53,408 nucleotides of DNA, from the NCBI GenBank assembly GCA_018335795.1, contig JAGXRP010000022.1, forward strand, positions 1 through 53,408, written 5' to 3'. Positions 1-9,361 of this stretch are shown here, in pieces (within the stretch, counting starts at the first letter, position 1; the number at the start of each line of letters is the position of its first letter). This DNA comes from Desulfobulbaceae bacterium (GTDB lineage: Bacteria; Bacteroidota; Ignavibacteria; Kapaibacteriales; UBA2268). The position numbers were made by a program, and so were the translations under genes. The notes beneath the pieces were generated by a model. The model was not told where the DNA came from and searched no databases. It worked only from the letters and a program-made list of their open reading frames with translations.

Positions 1-167
1 ACGCAGGAATGGTTGTAGTGGCAGACGGCACAAAGGATTCGGAATCGCGTTTGACTAAAGTTTTGACGTTCGACCCGATGATGGGAATTTTACGCCATGC
101 CGATGCAGGCTATGAACGTGCTCGGAGCAATGCTTCGGAGTTTGGCATAAGAATCCCTATGTTATAG
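1..167 (+). CDS. hutU: Urocanate hydratase, C-terminal end (partial)
   Basis: The window opens inside this gene. From base 3 an open frame of 54 codons runs to a TAG at 165-167. The translation contains [19 protein letters not shown] and the ending GIRIPML. These match the C-terminus of urocanase, where the family has MRHADAGY followed by a short tail ending in LPM. The enzyme converts urocanate to imidazolonepropionate in histidine degradation and acts in the cytoplasm with tightly bound NAD+. Only the last tenth of the protein is present, so the active-site region cannot be judged. No other hut gene lies downstream; the next gene is a sigma factor after a 200-base gap. Confidence 0.85.
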   Translation, partial: AGMVVVADGTKDSESRLTKVLTFDPMMGILRHADAGYERARSNASEFGIRIPML

Positions 168-280
168 ACATGGGAGAATTGTCCCAAATATATGACAATA
201 TGTCACTAATGATGAAAATTTAGAAAATATTTGTATTTTTGTGAAACTTTTTGCATTTTTATGTGTCTATTAGTTTAAGA

Positions 281-308
281 TTGATTGCATATTAAATTTG
301 ATTATAAA
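281..308 (+). promoter_or_regulatory. Candidate promoter for the ECF sigma gene
   Basis: TTGATT at 281-286 is followed, after 16 bases, by TATAAA at 303-308 in the gap between hutU and the sigma gene. The arrangement resembles a sigma-70 promoter, but the whole gap is very AT-rich, so chance matches are likely. The predicted transcript would have a leader of about 65 bases. Confidence 0.3.
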
Positions 309-366
309 TTATAGAGGGGTAGTATAGAGCGTTTGGTACTTTGTAAGTAAGTGTCACTAGCATCTT

Positions 367-373
367 AAAGGAG
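367..373 (+). promoter_or_regulatory. Ribosome binding site that decides the sigma-factor start
   Basis: AAAGGAG is a near-consensus Shine-Dalgarno sequence. It touches the ATG at 374 directly, but lies nine bases before the in-frame ATG at 383. A normal spacing therefore selects 383 as the start. Confidence 0.7.
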
Positions 374-382
374 ATGAAAGAT

Positions 383-940
383 ATGGATTTAGCTCTTCAA
401 ATAGAGAACTTGTTCAAAACGGACCGGAAGAAATTCCTTGGATTTATCCGTCAACGAGTACGTAGTCAGGAAGAAGCGGAAGATATTTTGCAAGATGTAT
501 TCACTAATGTGTTAGCTGCATCAGCAAATGTTCAACGCCCGATTGAAAATATCGCATCGTGGGTGTTCACTGCAGTGCGTAATAGAATCATTGACTCGTA
601 TCGTAAGAAAAGAGCAGAGACATTCTCTGATATGCAGACCCCGGGTCAAGCCGAAGACGGCGTTGACGCATTCGAAAATTTCTTGGGCGATTTTTCAAGT
701 AGCCCGGAAAGCGATTTGATTCGTAAGACAATTTGGGAGTCTGTCCAAGCAGGACTTGCCGAATTACCTGCCGAACAACGCGAAGTTTTTGTTAAAAACG
801 AATTCGAAGGCATCTCGTTCCGTGAAATGTCCGAAGAAACAGGCGTGAATATAAACACCTTGTTAGCCAGGAAGCGTTACGCTGTTCTGCATCTTCGAAA
901 AAAACTGAAAGATCTCTATCGTTCGATTAATAATAACTAA
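383..940 (+). CDS. RNA polymerase sigma factor, ECF subfamily
   Basis: A 185-residue protein with the two-domain layout of extracytoplasmic-function sigma factors. Region 2 lies around residues 15-75 (QEEAEDILQDVF, then VFTAVRNRIID), and region 4 around residues 125-180 (LPAEQREVF, then GISFREMSEETG and NTLLARKRYA), which is the helix-turn-helix that reads the -35 element. The start at 383 is chosen over 374 because of Shine-Dalgarno spacing. An acidic linker of about 40 residues joins the regions. No anti-sigma gene follows; a strong terminator closes the unit. The next gene downstream is a secreted T9SS protein, but no regulatory link can be read from the sequence. Confidence 0.9.
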   Translation: MDLALQIENLFKTDRKKFLGFIRQRVRSQEEAEDILQDVFTNVLAASANVQRPIENIASWVFTAVRNRIIDSYRKKRAETFSDMQTPGQAEDGVDAFENFLGDFSSSPESDLIRKTIWESVQAGLAELPAEQREVFVKNEFEGISFREMSEETGVNINTLLARKRYAVLHLRKKLKDLYRSINNN

Positions 941-980
941 AAGTCGTTTCGATAAGTAAAATTAAAAGCTACATTACAAC

Positions 981-1018
981 AAAAAGCCCGAAAGTCATGA
1001 CTTTCGGGCTTTTTTTTT
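981..1018 (+). terminator. Rho-independent terminator after the sigma gene
   Basis: Bases 981-1014 form a perfect 34-base palindrome with the GC-rich core AGCCCGAAAGT paired to ACTTTCGGGCT, followed by a run of T. It lies 40 bases after the sigma-factor stop. Because the palindrome has A's on one side and T's on the other, it could act in both directions. Confidence 0.9.
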
Positions 1019-1164
1019 ATAATTAATTAAAATTAACCATCAAAAATGTAACAAACCAAACTTTCACTTGTTATTTACAGTAACAGGATGATGAAGTTTT
1101 TAAAAGAGTTTTTATTCTTTGGTTAAGTGTGGTTTTTTTCTATTTTATTTGTAAGAGGTATGCT

Positions 1165-1233
1165 ATGAAATATTTTATCCTTCTTTCGACGATTGTATCG
1201 CTACTGTTATCACAAAATTAGCTTAAAGCGCAA
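1165..1233 (+). other. Signal-peptide coding segment interrupted by an in-frame TAG
   Basis: An ATG at 1165, preceded by AAGAGG at a good distance, opens the same frame as the downstream 892-codon gene. It encodes a typical signal peptide, MKYFILLSTIVSLLLSQN, then TAG at 1219-1221, then LKAQ and the downstream ATG at 1234. In the neighbouring paralogue the matching segment reads SSLRAE, encoded by TCG CTT AGG GCT GAA, so the TAG sits where the paralogue has TCG. A single C-to-A change explains it. Confidence 0.75.
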
Positions 1234-3912
1234 ATGACAAGCGATGAACTACTTAATAGGATGAAGAACTCATCAAATTTAGGAACCGAATTTTATTTGG
1301 CTTTCCACCCGGGACCCGAAGGTAGCGATGGTGAGAGTGAAATAAAGATATTCGTTACTTCATTCTTTAAGACTTTGGTTAGCGTGAAAATTGAGGCGAT
1401 TGATTATTACGAAGAAAAGTCAACAATTCCCAATCAAACAATTGAATTCTCTCTTACCCCCGAACAAGCTCTAATGTATTCGAAAGATGCTTCTACTCCT
1501 CCCGAACCTATGCAAGTATGGAAAGGAAGGGCGATAATAGTCAAAGCTGCCGACCCTGTGATGTGTTACGGGTTAGCTCGATTTGGAGAAAAATCCGGTG
1601 GCTACATGGCATTGCCTTCTCCTGTTTTAGGACAAAAATATCAAATCGCTACTCTCCCCGACCCTTCAAATAATACAAATCAATTCATGCCAAGCTACAC
1701 CAGTGTAGTAGGAATTTATGATAATTCGAGAATCACGTTCAGGTTAGGAGGCAATTCAACAACAAAAGTTGACGGGCTTGGTGGTCTAATAGTTCCTGGA
1801 GAAGTTGCCAGAATGACTCTAAATAAAGGTGACGTTTGGCTGATAGCAGGAAGCGGAGCTAATAACGACTTAACCGGTTCGACAGTATCAGCTACTAAAC
1901 CTGTGGCTGTGATTTCGGGCAATTACTGCATGGGCGATAAAAAAGATTTGTCAAATTGCGATTATACTATCGAGCAACAAACTCCAGAGAACACCTGGGG
2001 CAAAAATTATATTGTTACTCCTATTGCCAATAGAAAGAATCCCCCAATTACTAGAATATTCACATCTATGCCGGACAACGCAGTCTTTATGGACGGGCAG
2101 CTGATTACTCGGATTAAAACACCGGGTGGACTAATAGGCAGTGGCTACATTGAAGTTCGTACCGGCGATATGGGAATTAACAGGCCTGTCAATATTTCGT
2201 CAGATTACCCGATTAATGTGGTGCAGTATAATCCAAGTAAAAGCGATGATAGCGTTGCGAGCGCCCCTTTTCAGCTGCAAGTTATCGCTAACGAGCAATT
2301 CAGCGAGGATTGTAAATTCGTAACGGTCGGAGCAGATGGATTGGAATTCGAGAAAAACTATTTCAATTTAGTTTATCTTGCTGCAATTGATGGCGGTATC
2401 CCGCAAGATTTGCAAATTGGCATCTTTAGTAAAAGTCCATTAGTCTGGATTCCTCTCGAAGCATTTTCCGGTAATCCGGGAACTCCTACCAATTTGTTTG
2501 ATAAAGACGGACGCCAATATCGCTCGAAAATTTTGCCTATCACGGAAGCAGGAATTTACCAAATTAAAGCCAATGACCCCTTCGGGCTTATTCAATACGG
2601 CAATGATGCAAATTCGTCTTTTGGGACTATGGCATCTATCCGATTACGTGATTTGACGAATGGGGATACTTTGCCACCTGTATTCCAACCTACACCTGGA
2701 CATTGTTGTAAAGGAGATTACAACGGCACAGTGCTTGATGTAGCTCAAGAGGGCGTTGAATATCCTTCAAATTTGGCTTCTGTTACCTTTATTGAGGCTC
2801 TCAGTTATAATTATCAATGTAATATAGAACCTTTTACTTCGGGAATATCTCCTAAGACAACATTTGAATTAAGGACTCTTGATTATTGGAAGCCTGCTAA
2901 AGCTGTTATTATTTCTTCCGATAAAAGTGGAAATTGGAGCTTTAAGGAAATTAATTATACTCCAATAGTCAATTTGAGTTTAAACGCCGACAATTATGAT
3001 TTGGGAATGATTAAATCAGGGCATTTCCGAGATTTTGAAATTATACTATCAAACGACCGCGAAGAAAATACTCTTCCTCTCGAAAAAATGACATTGAGTA
3101 ACGAAGATTCCCAATTCGAAATCATAGAAAATATTGCTGAAAATTTAGTTCTTGGACCTTTAGAAGAGTATCCTATCAAAGTCCGTTTCCATGCTCATGA
3201 CTTATATTCGGATGATATCGAAAATCTGGAACAAGTTTTCAAAAATTATTTTTATGTCGATGTCAAAATTGATGAAATCATCCTATCAATGAGCTTGAAT
3301 AAAATATTCGAAATCGAAGTCGCAAATCCGCGAATAATTGCAGATGATGTTGATTTCGCAACTCAAATGATTAATGAATCTATCGAATCTCAATATCTTA
3401 AAATAAGCAATCCGGGCAAAATGCCTTTGTTGATTACCAAATTCGATTTCCCCGCTGAATCTCCTTTTGTACTTGATTTGCCCGCAGCAACGGAAGCCAA
3501 CCCATTTGAAATTGAACCATTTGGCGAACATTTGGTAAAAGCTGAATTTATCCCGACTGCACCCGGTGAATTTAGTGACACTTTGACAATTACAAGCGAT
3601 GCATATATCATCAAAAATGTAGCAGTTATTTCAGCAAATGCAATTCCCTCAACAGTTCTTGATAACAATCTATATGGTGGCAAATTCGCTGTAAATTATG
3701 ACGGTAGCTCGCTTTCATTCATTTCTGAACGTGACGCATCAATATCCGGCTTAAAAATTTACGACTTGAACGGGCGAAATATTTTCAATTCAGACATTAC
3801 AAACAAAATAAATGAATATCGTGTGGCAGTTCTCGCTATTAAAACGGGCGTGTATTTGCTTCATATAAATATAGATGGCATTTGGATGAGCAAGAAATTA
3901 ATAATATTGTAA
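1234..3912 (+). CDS. IgGFc-binding-like protein with T9SS sorting domain, signal peptide lost
   Basis: The 892-residue open frame resembles, over residues 1 to about 430, the N-terminal region of IgGFc-binding-type adhesins (GTEFYLAFHP; NKGDVWLIAGSG; PVAVISGNYC; QYNPSK). Two immunoglobulin-like segments of the choice-of-anchor type follow at about 590-800 (RFHAHD; PGEFSDTLTI). The last 80 residues are a T9SS type A sorting domain (KIYDLNGRNIF, GVYLLHI, ending in KKLIIL). The protein would be secreted and anchored at the surface, but the frame upstream of 1234 holds a signal peptide cut by TAG, and no Shine-Dalgarno sequence precedes 1234. As it stands the product lacks an export signal, so this is probably a pseudogene or a silenced copy. 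It is a tandem paralogue of the gene at 4218. Confidence 0.8.
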   Translation: MTSDELLNRMKNSSNLGTEFYLAFHPGPEGSDGESEIKIFVTSFFKTLVSVKIEAIDYYEEKSTIPNQTIEFSLTPEQALMYSKDASTPPEPMQVWKGRAIIVKAADPVMCYGLARFGEKSGGYMALPSPVLGQKYQIATLPDPSNNTNQFMPSYTSVVGIYDNSRITFRLGGNSTTKVDGLGGLIVPGEVARMTLNKGDVWLIAGSGANNDLTGSTVSATKPVAVISGNYCMGDKKDLSNCDYTIEQQTPENTWGKNYIVTPIANRKNPPITRIFTSMPDNAVFMDGQLITRIKTPGGLIGSGYIEVRTGDMGINRPVNISSDYPINVVQYNPSKSDDSVASAPFQLQVIANEQFSEDCKFVTVGADGLEFEKNYFNLVYLAAIDGGIPQDLQIGIFSKSPLVWIPLEAFSGNPGTPTNLFDKDGRQYRSKILPITEAGIYQIKANDPFGLIQYGNDANSSFGTMASIRLRDLTNGDTLPPVFQPTPGHCCKGDYNGTVLDVAQEGVEYPSNLASVTFIEALSYNYQCNIEPFTSGISPKTTFELRTLDYWKPAKAVIISSDKSGNWSFKEINYTPIVNLSLNADNYDLGMIKSGHFRDFEIILSNDREENTLPLEKMTLSNEDSQFEIIENIAENLVLGPLEEYPIKVRFHAHDLYSDDIENLEQVFKNYFYVDVKIDEIILSMSLNKIFEIEVANPRIIADDVDFATQMINESIESQYLKISNPGKMPLLITKFDFPAESPFVLDLPAATEANPFEIEPFGEHLVKAEFIPTAPGEFSDTLTITSDAYIIKNVAVISANAIPSTVLDNNLYGGKFAVNYDGSSLSFISERDASISGLKIYDLNGRNIFNSDITNKINEYRVAVLAIKTGVYLLHINIDGIWMSKKLIIL

Positions 3913-4217
3913 ACTAAAAGATTTATACCAAATTCATTAACGTTTTTAAATAGCTCAGGAGCAAGTGTGGGACTAATGCCATAAATGATGGCATCTTTAT
4001 TGCATTATTAGTTTATACTAACATTTGCACGAAAATTTAACGACTTTGTCTCAGAGCGATTTATAGGGAAATATTAAATGACAAAGCAAACGAAAAACAA
4101 AAATGAAATGTGGAGTTAATTGTACATATAACACTGAGTGTGGCATTAATAACACAACAGTTAAGATAAATAAAAGGATAAATAATTGAATTTTTAATAA
4201 CATTTTTGAGGTTTATT
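3913..4217 (+). other. Intergenic gap between the two paralogues, with a weak hairpin
   Basis: No gene is visible in this 305-base AT-rich gap. A small hairpin with perfect 7-base arms, ATGCCAT at 3976-3982 and ATGGCAT at 3988-3994, is followed by CTTTATT and could be a weak terminator. The promoter of the second paralogue should lie here, but no convincing box was found. GAGG at 4208-4211 serves as ribosome binding site for the ATG at 4218. Confidence 0.4.
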
Positions 4218-6992
4218 ATGAAACACTTTCTACTACTTGTAGCGGCAATTGCTTACATGTTGCCACTATCTTCGCTTAGGGCTGAAGAGTCCGAAATTGA
4301 AAATCTTTCGCTACTCCTTGGCGCATCAAATGCCGGGACCGAATTTCTGATGACTTTCCATCCATGCTGGGAAGACCCGGGTCCCAATAATTCAATCCGA
4401 ATTTATGTCGCTTCGCTCTACAAGACAAAAGTCACACTAAGCATTCCGGGTCTTGCAATTAATATTGTTAAAGAAACTATTCCAAATGACGTAATCGAAT
4501 TTATTTTAAAACCGACAGAAGCTCAGCCCTATTCCAAAGGAAACGGAGGTTTGCCAATTCCACCACAGCCCTCACAAGTATGGGATAAACGAGCTATCAT
4601 TATTACTGCTGAAGACCCAATAATTTGTTATGGGATGACACGTTATAAATACACTTCCGATGGTTATATGGCATTGCCAATAAACGTCCTTGGTACTGAT
4701 TATCAAGTAGCATCCTATGCAGACCCCACAAATAATACCGCGCAATTTTTACCAAGCTACACTAGTATAGTAGGTGCTTATGATAATACGACTGTAAATT
4801 TCAAACTTGGCGGCAAAGAAAACATGTTTATCATTAAAGAAAATGGTGATACACTTAAAGCCGGAAAAAGTATGACCAAAACTATCAACAAAGGTGACGT
4901 ATGGTTAATAGCCGGGGTAGGACCTTTTAATGATTTAACAGGTTCGAACGTTAATGCAGATAAACCGGTAGCTGTAGTATCAGGAAATTTCTGTGCCTAT
5001 ATTCCAACTCATATAGCAGCATGCGACTATATTATTGAACAAGAATTGCCAATTTATAATTGGGGTAAAAATTATTTGGTCTCGCCAATTTCGGCTAGAA
5101 AAAACCATAGCATCGTTAAGATTTTTGCTGCCGAACCAATGACACAATATTCAATTAACGGTGTACCTGCAGGAACAATCCAAACTGCGGGCGGTTTAAT
5201 TGATAGAGGATATATCGAAACCAGAACCGGATTTGATGCAACGCCAAAACCAGTAAGAGTATCTTCAGACAAAGCCATTAACGTAGTTCAATACAACCCG
5301 GGTCAACAAGATGATGGCGTCGAAAGCGACCCATTCCAAATGCAAATTATACCTATTGAACAATTCCAAACGGATATAATTTTCAATACACCGGGTATTA
5401 AAGGTGGATTTGGGTTTAACGATAATTACATTAATATTGTTTATATGGCAAAAGCAGATGGAACAATTCCTGATGACTTAATGTTTGCAGAGGTCATTAA
5501 TAGTGACTTTAATTGGATTCCCATTAAAAATATAAGTTCTTCACCGGGAACCCCATTCTATGGTGATGAAAAAGACGGACGCCAATATTACTCCAAAACT
5601 TTAAAACTGGATAATGATGGCGTATATAGAATGAAAGCTAATGAACCATTTGCAGTTTATGCATATGGATATGACAGTTTTGATTCATACGGTTTCCCTG
5701 CATCAGGCAGACTTATTGATTTGTCTTCGGACGATTCGCTCGCTCCTGAAGTAGAATATGAGATGGACGAAAAAGGTAACATCAGCGGTGTTGTTCGTGA
5801 CGTTGCTCAACCAACTGCCAAAGTTATCAAAGACGGCGACCAAGTTCAAGAATCAAATGCTACAGGATTATCATCAGTAAAATTGATTAACGCACTTAGC
5901 GATAATTACAAACTTGAATATACTCCTTTTATTCCCGGAACTGATAATGAAACAAGTTTCCAATTAAAAGTGCATAATATGTATAAATCATCTAATGCTG
6001 TTCTTGCTGTGACTGACAGACGAGGAAACAATAAAATCGTCGAATTCAGTATTGAGGCATCCCCGGCTCCAAGTATTGTTTCTACTGAAACTAATTTTGG
6101 ATCATTGAAATCAGGAAAATTTCAAGAACTTGAGTTTACTTTGACTAATGAAGATAACACCAACACTGTGCCTGCCAATTCAATCATATTCTCGAAAAAT
6201 GACCCACAATTTGAAATAATTAATAATATCGAAGCTAACACAGTCTTCCAACCGGGCGAAGAGCATAAATTCAAAGTTCGCTTCAGCGCTCGCCATATGA
6301 ATGAAGATGATATTAAAAACATCGAAGGTAAATTTGCAAATCAAATTGGGATCAAATTGGAAAATGGCGATGTACTATACTTCGACAACCTCGTTGCTGA
6401 AGTTGCTAACCCACGTTTACAAGTTACAGGTACCAACTTCGCTACTCAAATGGCAGGCGAACCCGGGAAAAATGGATTTGTCTCTATTACAAATCCGGGA
6501 CTTGCTGATTTGCTTATAACAGCATTTGAAGTCAGTGGTAATTCTGAATTTACATTCGATTTGCCTACAGTTTCTGAAGAAGAACCAATCATAATCGCTT
6601 CAGGCAGGGAACTTAGAGTGAAAACAATCTTTACTCCTACTGAACCGGGCGAATTTGCCTCAACATTAAAAGTCATAAGCGACGGCTATGTAATTAAAGA
6701 CGAAGCCCAAATCACAGGCGTTGCGATTCCATCATCAGTTATTAATGATAAATTGTTTGGCGGAACTTTCTCAGTGAATTATGACGGCGCCGCAATTACA
6801 TTCCGTGCCGAGCATGATGCCACATTATCTGGCATGAAAGTATATGATTTGAACGGCAGAACATTGTTCAATTCCGAGCTGACCAACAATGTAAATTCAT
6901 ATAGCGCATCGCTTCCCGGATTGACTTCCGGCATTTATATGCTACATCTCAAAATCAATGGCATTTGGATGAGTAAGAAAATATCTATTTAA
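4218..6992 (+). CDS. IgGFc-binding-like surface protein with T9SS sorting domain
   Basis: A 924-residue protein starting at the ATG at 4218, which has GAGG six bases upstream; an in-frame TTG 12 bases earlier is less likely. It has a signal peptide (MKHFLLLVAAIAYMLPLSSLRA), an IgGFc-binding-like N-terminal half (GTEFLMTFHP; NKGDVWLIAGVG; PVAVVSGNFC; QYNPGQ), Ig-like anchor segments near 620-840 (RFSARH; EPGEFASTLK), and a C-terminal T9SS type A sorting domain (KVYDLNGRTLF, GIYMLHL, KKISI). It is expected at the outer surface or released, perhaps as an adhesin. It is the intact copy of the tandem pair, and the two align along their full length. A terminator follows 28 bases after the stop. The ligand is unknown. 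Confidence 0.85.
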   Translation: MKHFLLLVAAIAYMLPLSSLRAEESEIENLSLLLGASNAGTEFLMTFHPCWEDPGPNNSIRIYVASLYKTKVTLSIPGLAINIVKETIPNDVIEFILKPTEAQPYSKGNGGLPIPPQPSQVWDKRAIIITAEDPIICYGMTRYKYTSDGYMALPINVLGTDYQVASYADPTNNTAQFLPSYTSIVGAYDNTTVNFKLGGKENMFIIKENGDTLKAGKSMTKTINKGDVWLIAGVGPFNDLTGSNVNADKPVAVVSGNFCAYIPTHIAACDYIIEQELPIYNWGKNYLVSPISARKNHSIVKIFAAEPMTQYSINGVPAGTIQTAGGLIDRGYIETRTGFDATPKPVRVSSDKAINVVQYNPGQQDDGVESDPFQMQIIPIEQFQTDIIFNTPGIKGGFGFNDNYINIVYMAKADGTIPDDLMFAEVINSDFNWIPIKNISSSPGTPFYGDEKDGRQYYSKTLKLDNDGVYRMKANEPFAVYAYGYDSFDSYGFPASGRLIDLSSDDSLAPEVEYEMDEKGNISGVVRDVAQPTAKVIKDGDQVQESNATGLSSVKLINALSDNYKLEYTPFIPGTDNETSFQLKVHNMYKSSNAVLAVTDRRGNNKIVEFSIEASPAPSIVSTETNFGSLKSGKFQELEFTLTNEDNTNTVPANSIIFSKNDPQFEIINNIEANTVFQPGEEHKFKVRFSARHMNEDDIKNIEGKFANQIGIKLENGDVLYFDNLVAEVANPRLQVTGTNFATQMAGEPGKNGFVSITNPGLADLLITAFEVSGNSEFTFDLPTVSEEEPIIIASGRELRVKTIFTPTEPGEFASTLKVISDGYVIKDEAQITGVAIPSSVINDKLFGGTFSVNYDGAAITFRAEHDATLSGMKVYDLNGRTLFNSELTNNVNSYSASLPGLTSGIYMLHLKINGIWMSKKISI

Positions 6993-7019
6993 CATACTTA
7001 CTAAATAGAATCAAATTAT

Positions 7020-7051
7020 AGCCCGCGAAGATATCGTGGGCTTAATTTTTT
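7020..7051 (+). terminator. Rho-independent terminator after the second paralogue
   Basis: AGCCCGCGA at 7020-7028 pairs with TCGTGGGCT at 7034-7042, with one G-U pair, around a five-base loop, followed by TAATTTTTT. It lies just after the stop codon at 6992. Confidence 0.8.
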
Positions 7052-7125
7052 ATGACGAGACACTTTATGAGACTGTCCCATGTTTGTCATTCAGATTTGC
7101 TCACAATTTACTATTTTAGTAATTG

Positions 7126-8247
7126 ATGATACGTGAAAGAAAAAATATATTATATATGAGCCATTACGGCGACCTTTCTATGGGCGGACAAAAAAGCATG
7201 TTCGCCTTGATTCAAAATTTGGACAGAGACCGATTTGAACTTTTTGCGGTCGTACCTTTTGCCGGTGAACTATCCGAAAACTTAGAATCAGTCGGATGTA
7301 AAGTGTTCTTTATGCCATTATTACCACTAAAGCCAAAACATTATTTCCAACAAATTCACAATATCGCTTCACTAGTTAGGATTATTCGCAATAATCACAT
7401 CTCAATCGTCCACCCGGACCACGAAAGAGACGCTTTTATTGCCGGGCTTGCCTGCAAATTCACGAAAGCTAAGATGGTGTGGCATGTCCGGTTAACACGT
7501 AAAGTTGGCACTGACAAATTAACATTTTCGCTATCAGACGAAGTGATTGGCATAGCCGAAGACGTCCGCAATCGCTTTGAGGGTATGGCGTCGCTCGACC
7601 GAAAATACGTTACAATTTATAATGGTGTAGATTGCGATGTATTCAGTCCCTCAGATAAAGCCGCTATGAAGGCTAAGTTGGGGCTTGAACCCGATAAATT
7701 AATCATCACATATGCAGGGCAATATAAGCGTGGCAAAGGTTTGATGGACTTGATCGGTGCAGCGAATCTGATTGGACACGGCAATTATAAATTTCTACTA
7801 ATTGGTAAACCAGAAAGCGATGATTTTCTCGCAGAAATGAAAAATGCAATTATTGAAGCTAATGTGGAGCAAAGAATCAAAATTATGCCTTTCCAAAGCG
7901 ACATCCAAAATTGGTTTGCAGCATCGGATATTGTAGTTTTGCCATCACACGAAGGCACTGAAGGCATGGGAAGGGTGCTGTTTGAAGCTATGGCATGTGG
8001 AACCGCGGTAATCGGTACAAATATTTCCGGGGTGCGACAAGCGATTTCGCATGATACGGGTTTGTTAGTAGCAGAAAAATCGCCGAAAGCATTGGCAGAT
8101 GCTATATTTAAGCTGATGACGGACATTGACTTAAGGCAAAGTATGGGAATTATGGGACGCCAAAGAGCTTTAACTCATTTCGATATTAAAAATCATGCAA
8201 TCAACGTGGAAAGCATTTATGAGCAATTAATCAGAGACGAGAAATAA
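7126..8247 (+). CDS. Glycosyltransferase family 4 (GT-B fold)
   Basis: A 373-residue retaining sugar transferase. The N-terminal acceptor domain carries the glycine-rich loop GGQKSMFALI near residue 20. The C-terminal nucleotide-sugar domain shows NGVD, YAGQYKRGKG and the family's paired-glutamate signature in HEGTEGMGRVLFEAMACG (residues about 278-295). It probably acts on a lipid-linked or lipopolysaccharide acceptor at the inner face of the membrane. The ATG at 7126 is preferred over the TTG at 7123. It is the first gene of a tight three-gene cluster with two GT9 genes: one base separates it from the next. The sugar and acceptor cannot be deduced. Confidence 0.9.
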   Translation: MIRERKNILYMSHYGDLSMGGQKSMFALIQNLDRDRFELFAVVPFAGELSENLESVGCKVFFMPLLPLKPKHYFQQIHNIASLVRIIRNNHISIVHPDHERDAFIAGLACKFTKAKMVWHVRLTRKVGTDKLTFSLSDEVIGIAEDVRNRFEGMASLDRKYVTIYNGVDCDVFSPSDKAAMKAKLGLEPDKLIITYAGQYKRGKGLMDLIGAANLIGHGNYKFLLIGKPESDDFLAEMKNAIIEANVEQRIKIMPFQSDIQNWFAASDIVVLPSHEGTEGMGRVLFEAMACGTAVIGTNISGVRQAISHDTGLLVAEKSPKALADAIFKLMTDIDLRQSMGIMGRQRALTHFDIKNHAINVESIYEQLIRDEK

Positions 8248-8248
8248 A

Positions 8249-9361
8249 ATGGTTGCAAAATTAAAAAATATTGAACTTTGGGTCAAAAAGAAAATTAATT
8301 CTTTCCTGAAGAAAGACCGTCAGCCGATTTTAATCGAAAAAGCCACGAATAAATTCTTTTTTGTCGAAGGTAGTCGTATTTTACTTCTTCGCCACGACAG
8401 AATAGGCGATGTGATGGTTTCGGTGCCATTTATTAAACTTTTGCGAGATGTTTTTCAAATAGTGGAATTAGATATTTTATTATCTGAGAATAATATTGCA
8501 GCAAGTGCTGCAGTCAAGCCCTATGTTAATAATATTTATGTTTATCGAAAAGGATTTATAAGTATAATTAAATTATTACGACAATTAAATAAAGCAAAAT
8601 ATGATATGATTATTGATTTATTTGATAATTCTTCAACTACTTCATCAATGATAATCAAATTTGCCAATCCATTATATTCATTAGGAATTAATAAAAATAA
8701 TTATTATTCTTATAGCCACGTTGTACCATTGCTGAATAAAAACAAGCATCATATTGTAGAGAGAATTGCCCAACTAATTTTACCTTTTGGAATCAATCCC
8801 TACTCTCAAGATTTGAAATTATCATATCCCTTGACTGAAGAATTAATTAATAATGCAAATAATAATCTGAGTAATTGCAAATCAAAATTCAAATTAGGAA
8901 TTAATTTATCAGGCTCTAACAGAAGCAAATATTGGGGTACAGAAAATTATATCGAATTTATTAAATATATTAATAATACATATCCTTATTTCGATGTTAT
9001 AATATTTTATACTCCGGAATATGAACAGGATTATCAACAGATAAGTGCAAACAGCATTTGTTTCAAAGCTCCTACGGACAAAAGTTTTGACGAATACGTT
9101 GCCATGCTTTCGCTCTGTCATGTGATATTAACACCGGACACAGCAGCTGTACACATTGCAGCAGCATTTAAGATTCCTTGCATTGGGCTATTCCTTTGGA
9201 CCGGTTCGAAGGAAACCGGATTGCCATGGTTTTCGTACAATTCTCCATATAGATGTTTGAAAACATCAACCGGGAAATTAGACAATATATCTCTTGAGGA
9301 CGTTATTATTGCAATTGATGAAATAGTGATGGAACACAAATTGGGTGGTTTAGAAAAATGA
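8249..9361 (+). CDS. Glycosyltransferase family 9 (heptosyltransferase-like)
   Basis: A 370-residue GT-B enzyme of the heptosyltransferase family. After a basic 40-residue N-terminal extension it shows LLLRHDRIGDVMVSVPF (about 47-63), the family's start motif, and near residue 295 TPDTAAVHIAAAFKIP, the conserved nucleotide-sugar binding loop (family consensus DTGPMHLAAA). Enzymes of this family add heptose or related sugars to lipid A-core or other surface glycans. Bases 8480-9010 are clearly richer in A and T than the genes on either side, with many AAT, ATA and TTA codons, which may indicate a different origin for this gene. Its end overlaps the next gene by four bases (ATGA). Confidence 0.88.
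   Translation: MVAKLKNIELWVKKKINSFLKKDRQPILIEKATNKFFFVEGSRILLLRHDRIGDVMVSVPFIKLLRDVFQIVELDILLSENNIAASAAVKPYVNNIYVYRKGFISIIKLLRQLNKAKYDMIIDLFDNSSTTSSMIIKFANPLYSLGINKNNYYSYSHVVPLLNKNKHHIVERIAQLILPFGINPYSQDLKLSYPLTEELINNANNNLSNCKSKFKLGINLSGSNRSKYWGTENYIEFIKYINNTYPYFDVIIFYTPEYEQDYQQISANSICFKAPTDKSFDEYVAMLSLCHVILTPDTAAVHIAAAFKIPCIGLFLWTGSKETGLPWFSYNSPYRCLKTSTGKLDNISLEDVIIAIDEIVMEHKLGGLEK

Noticed and set aside
1219-1221. Selenocysteine or pyrrolysine recoding at the TAG
   Set aside because: Pyrrolysine would be odd inside a signal peptide, and the paralogue simply has serine at this place; a point mutation is the simpler reading.
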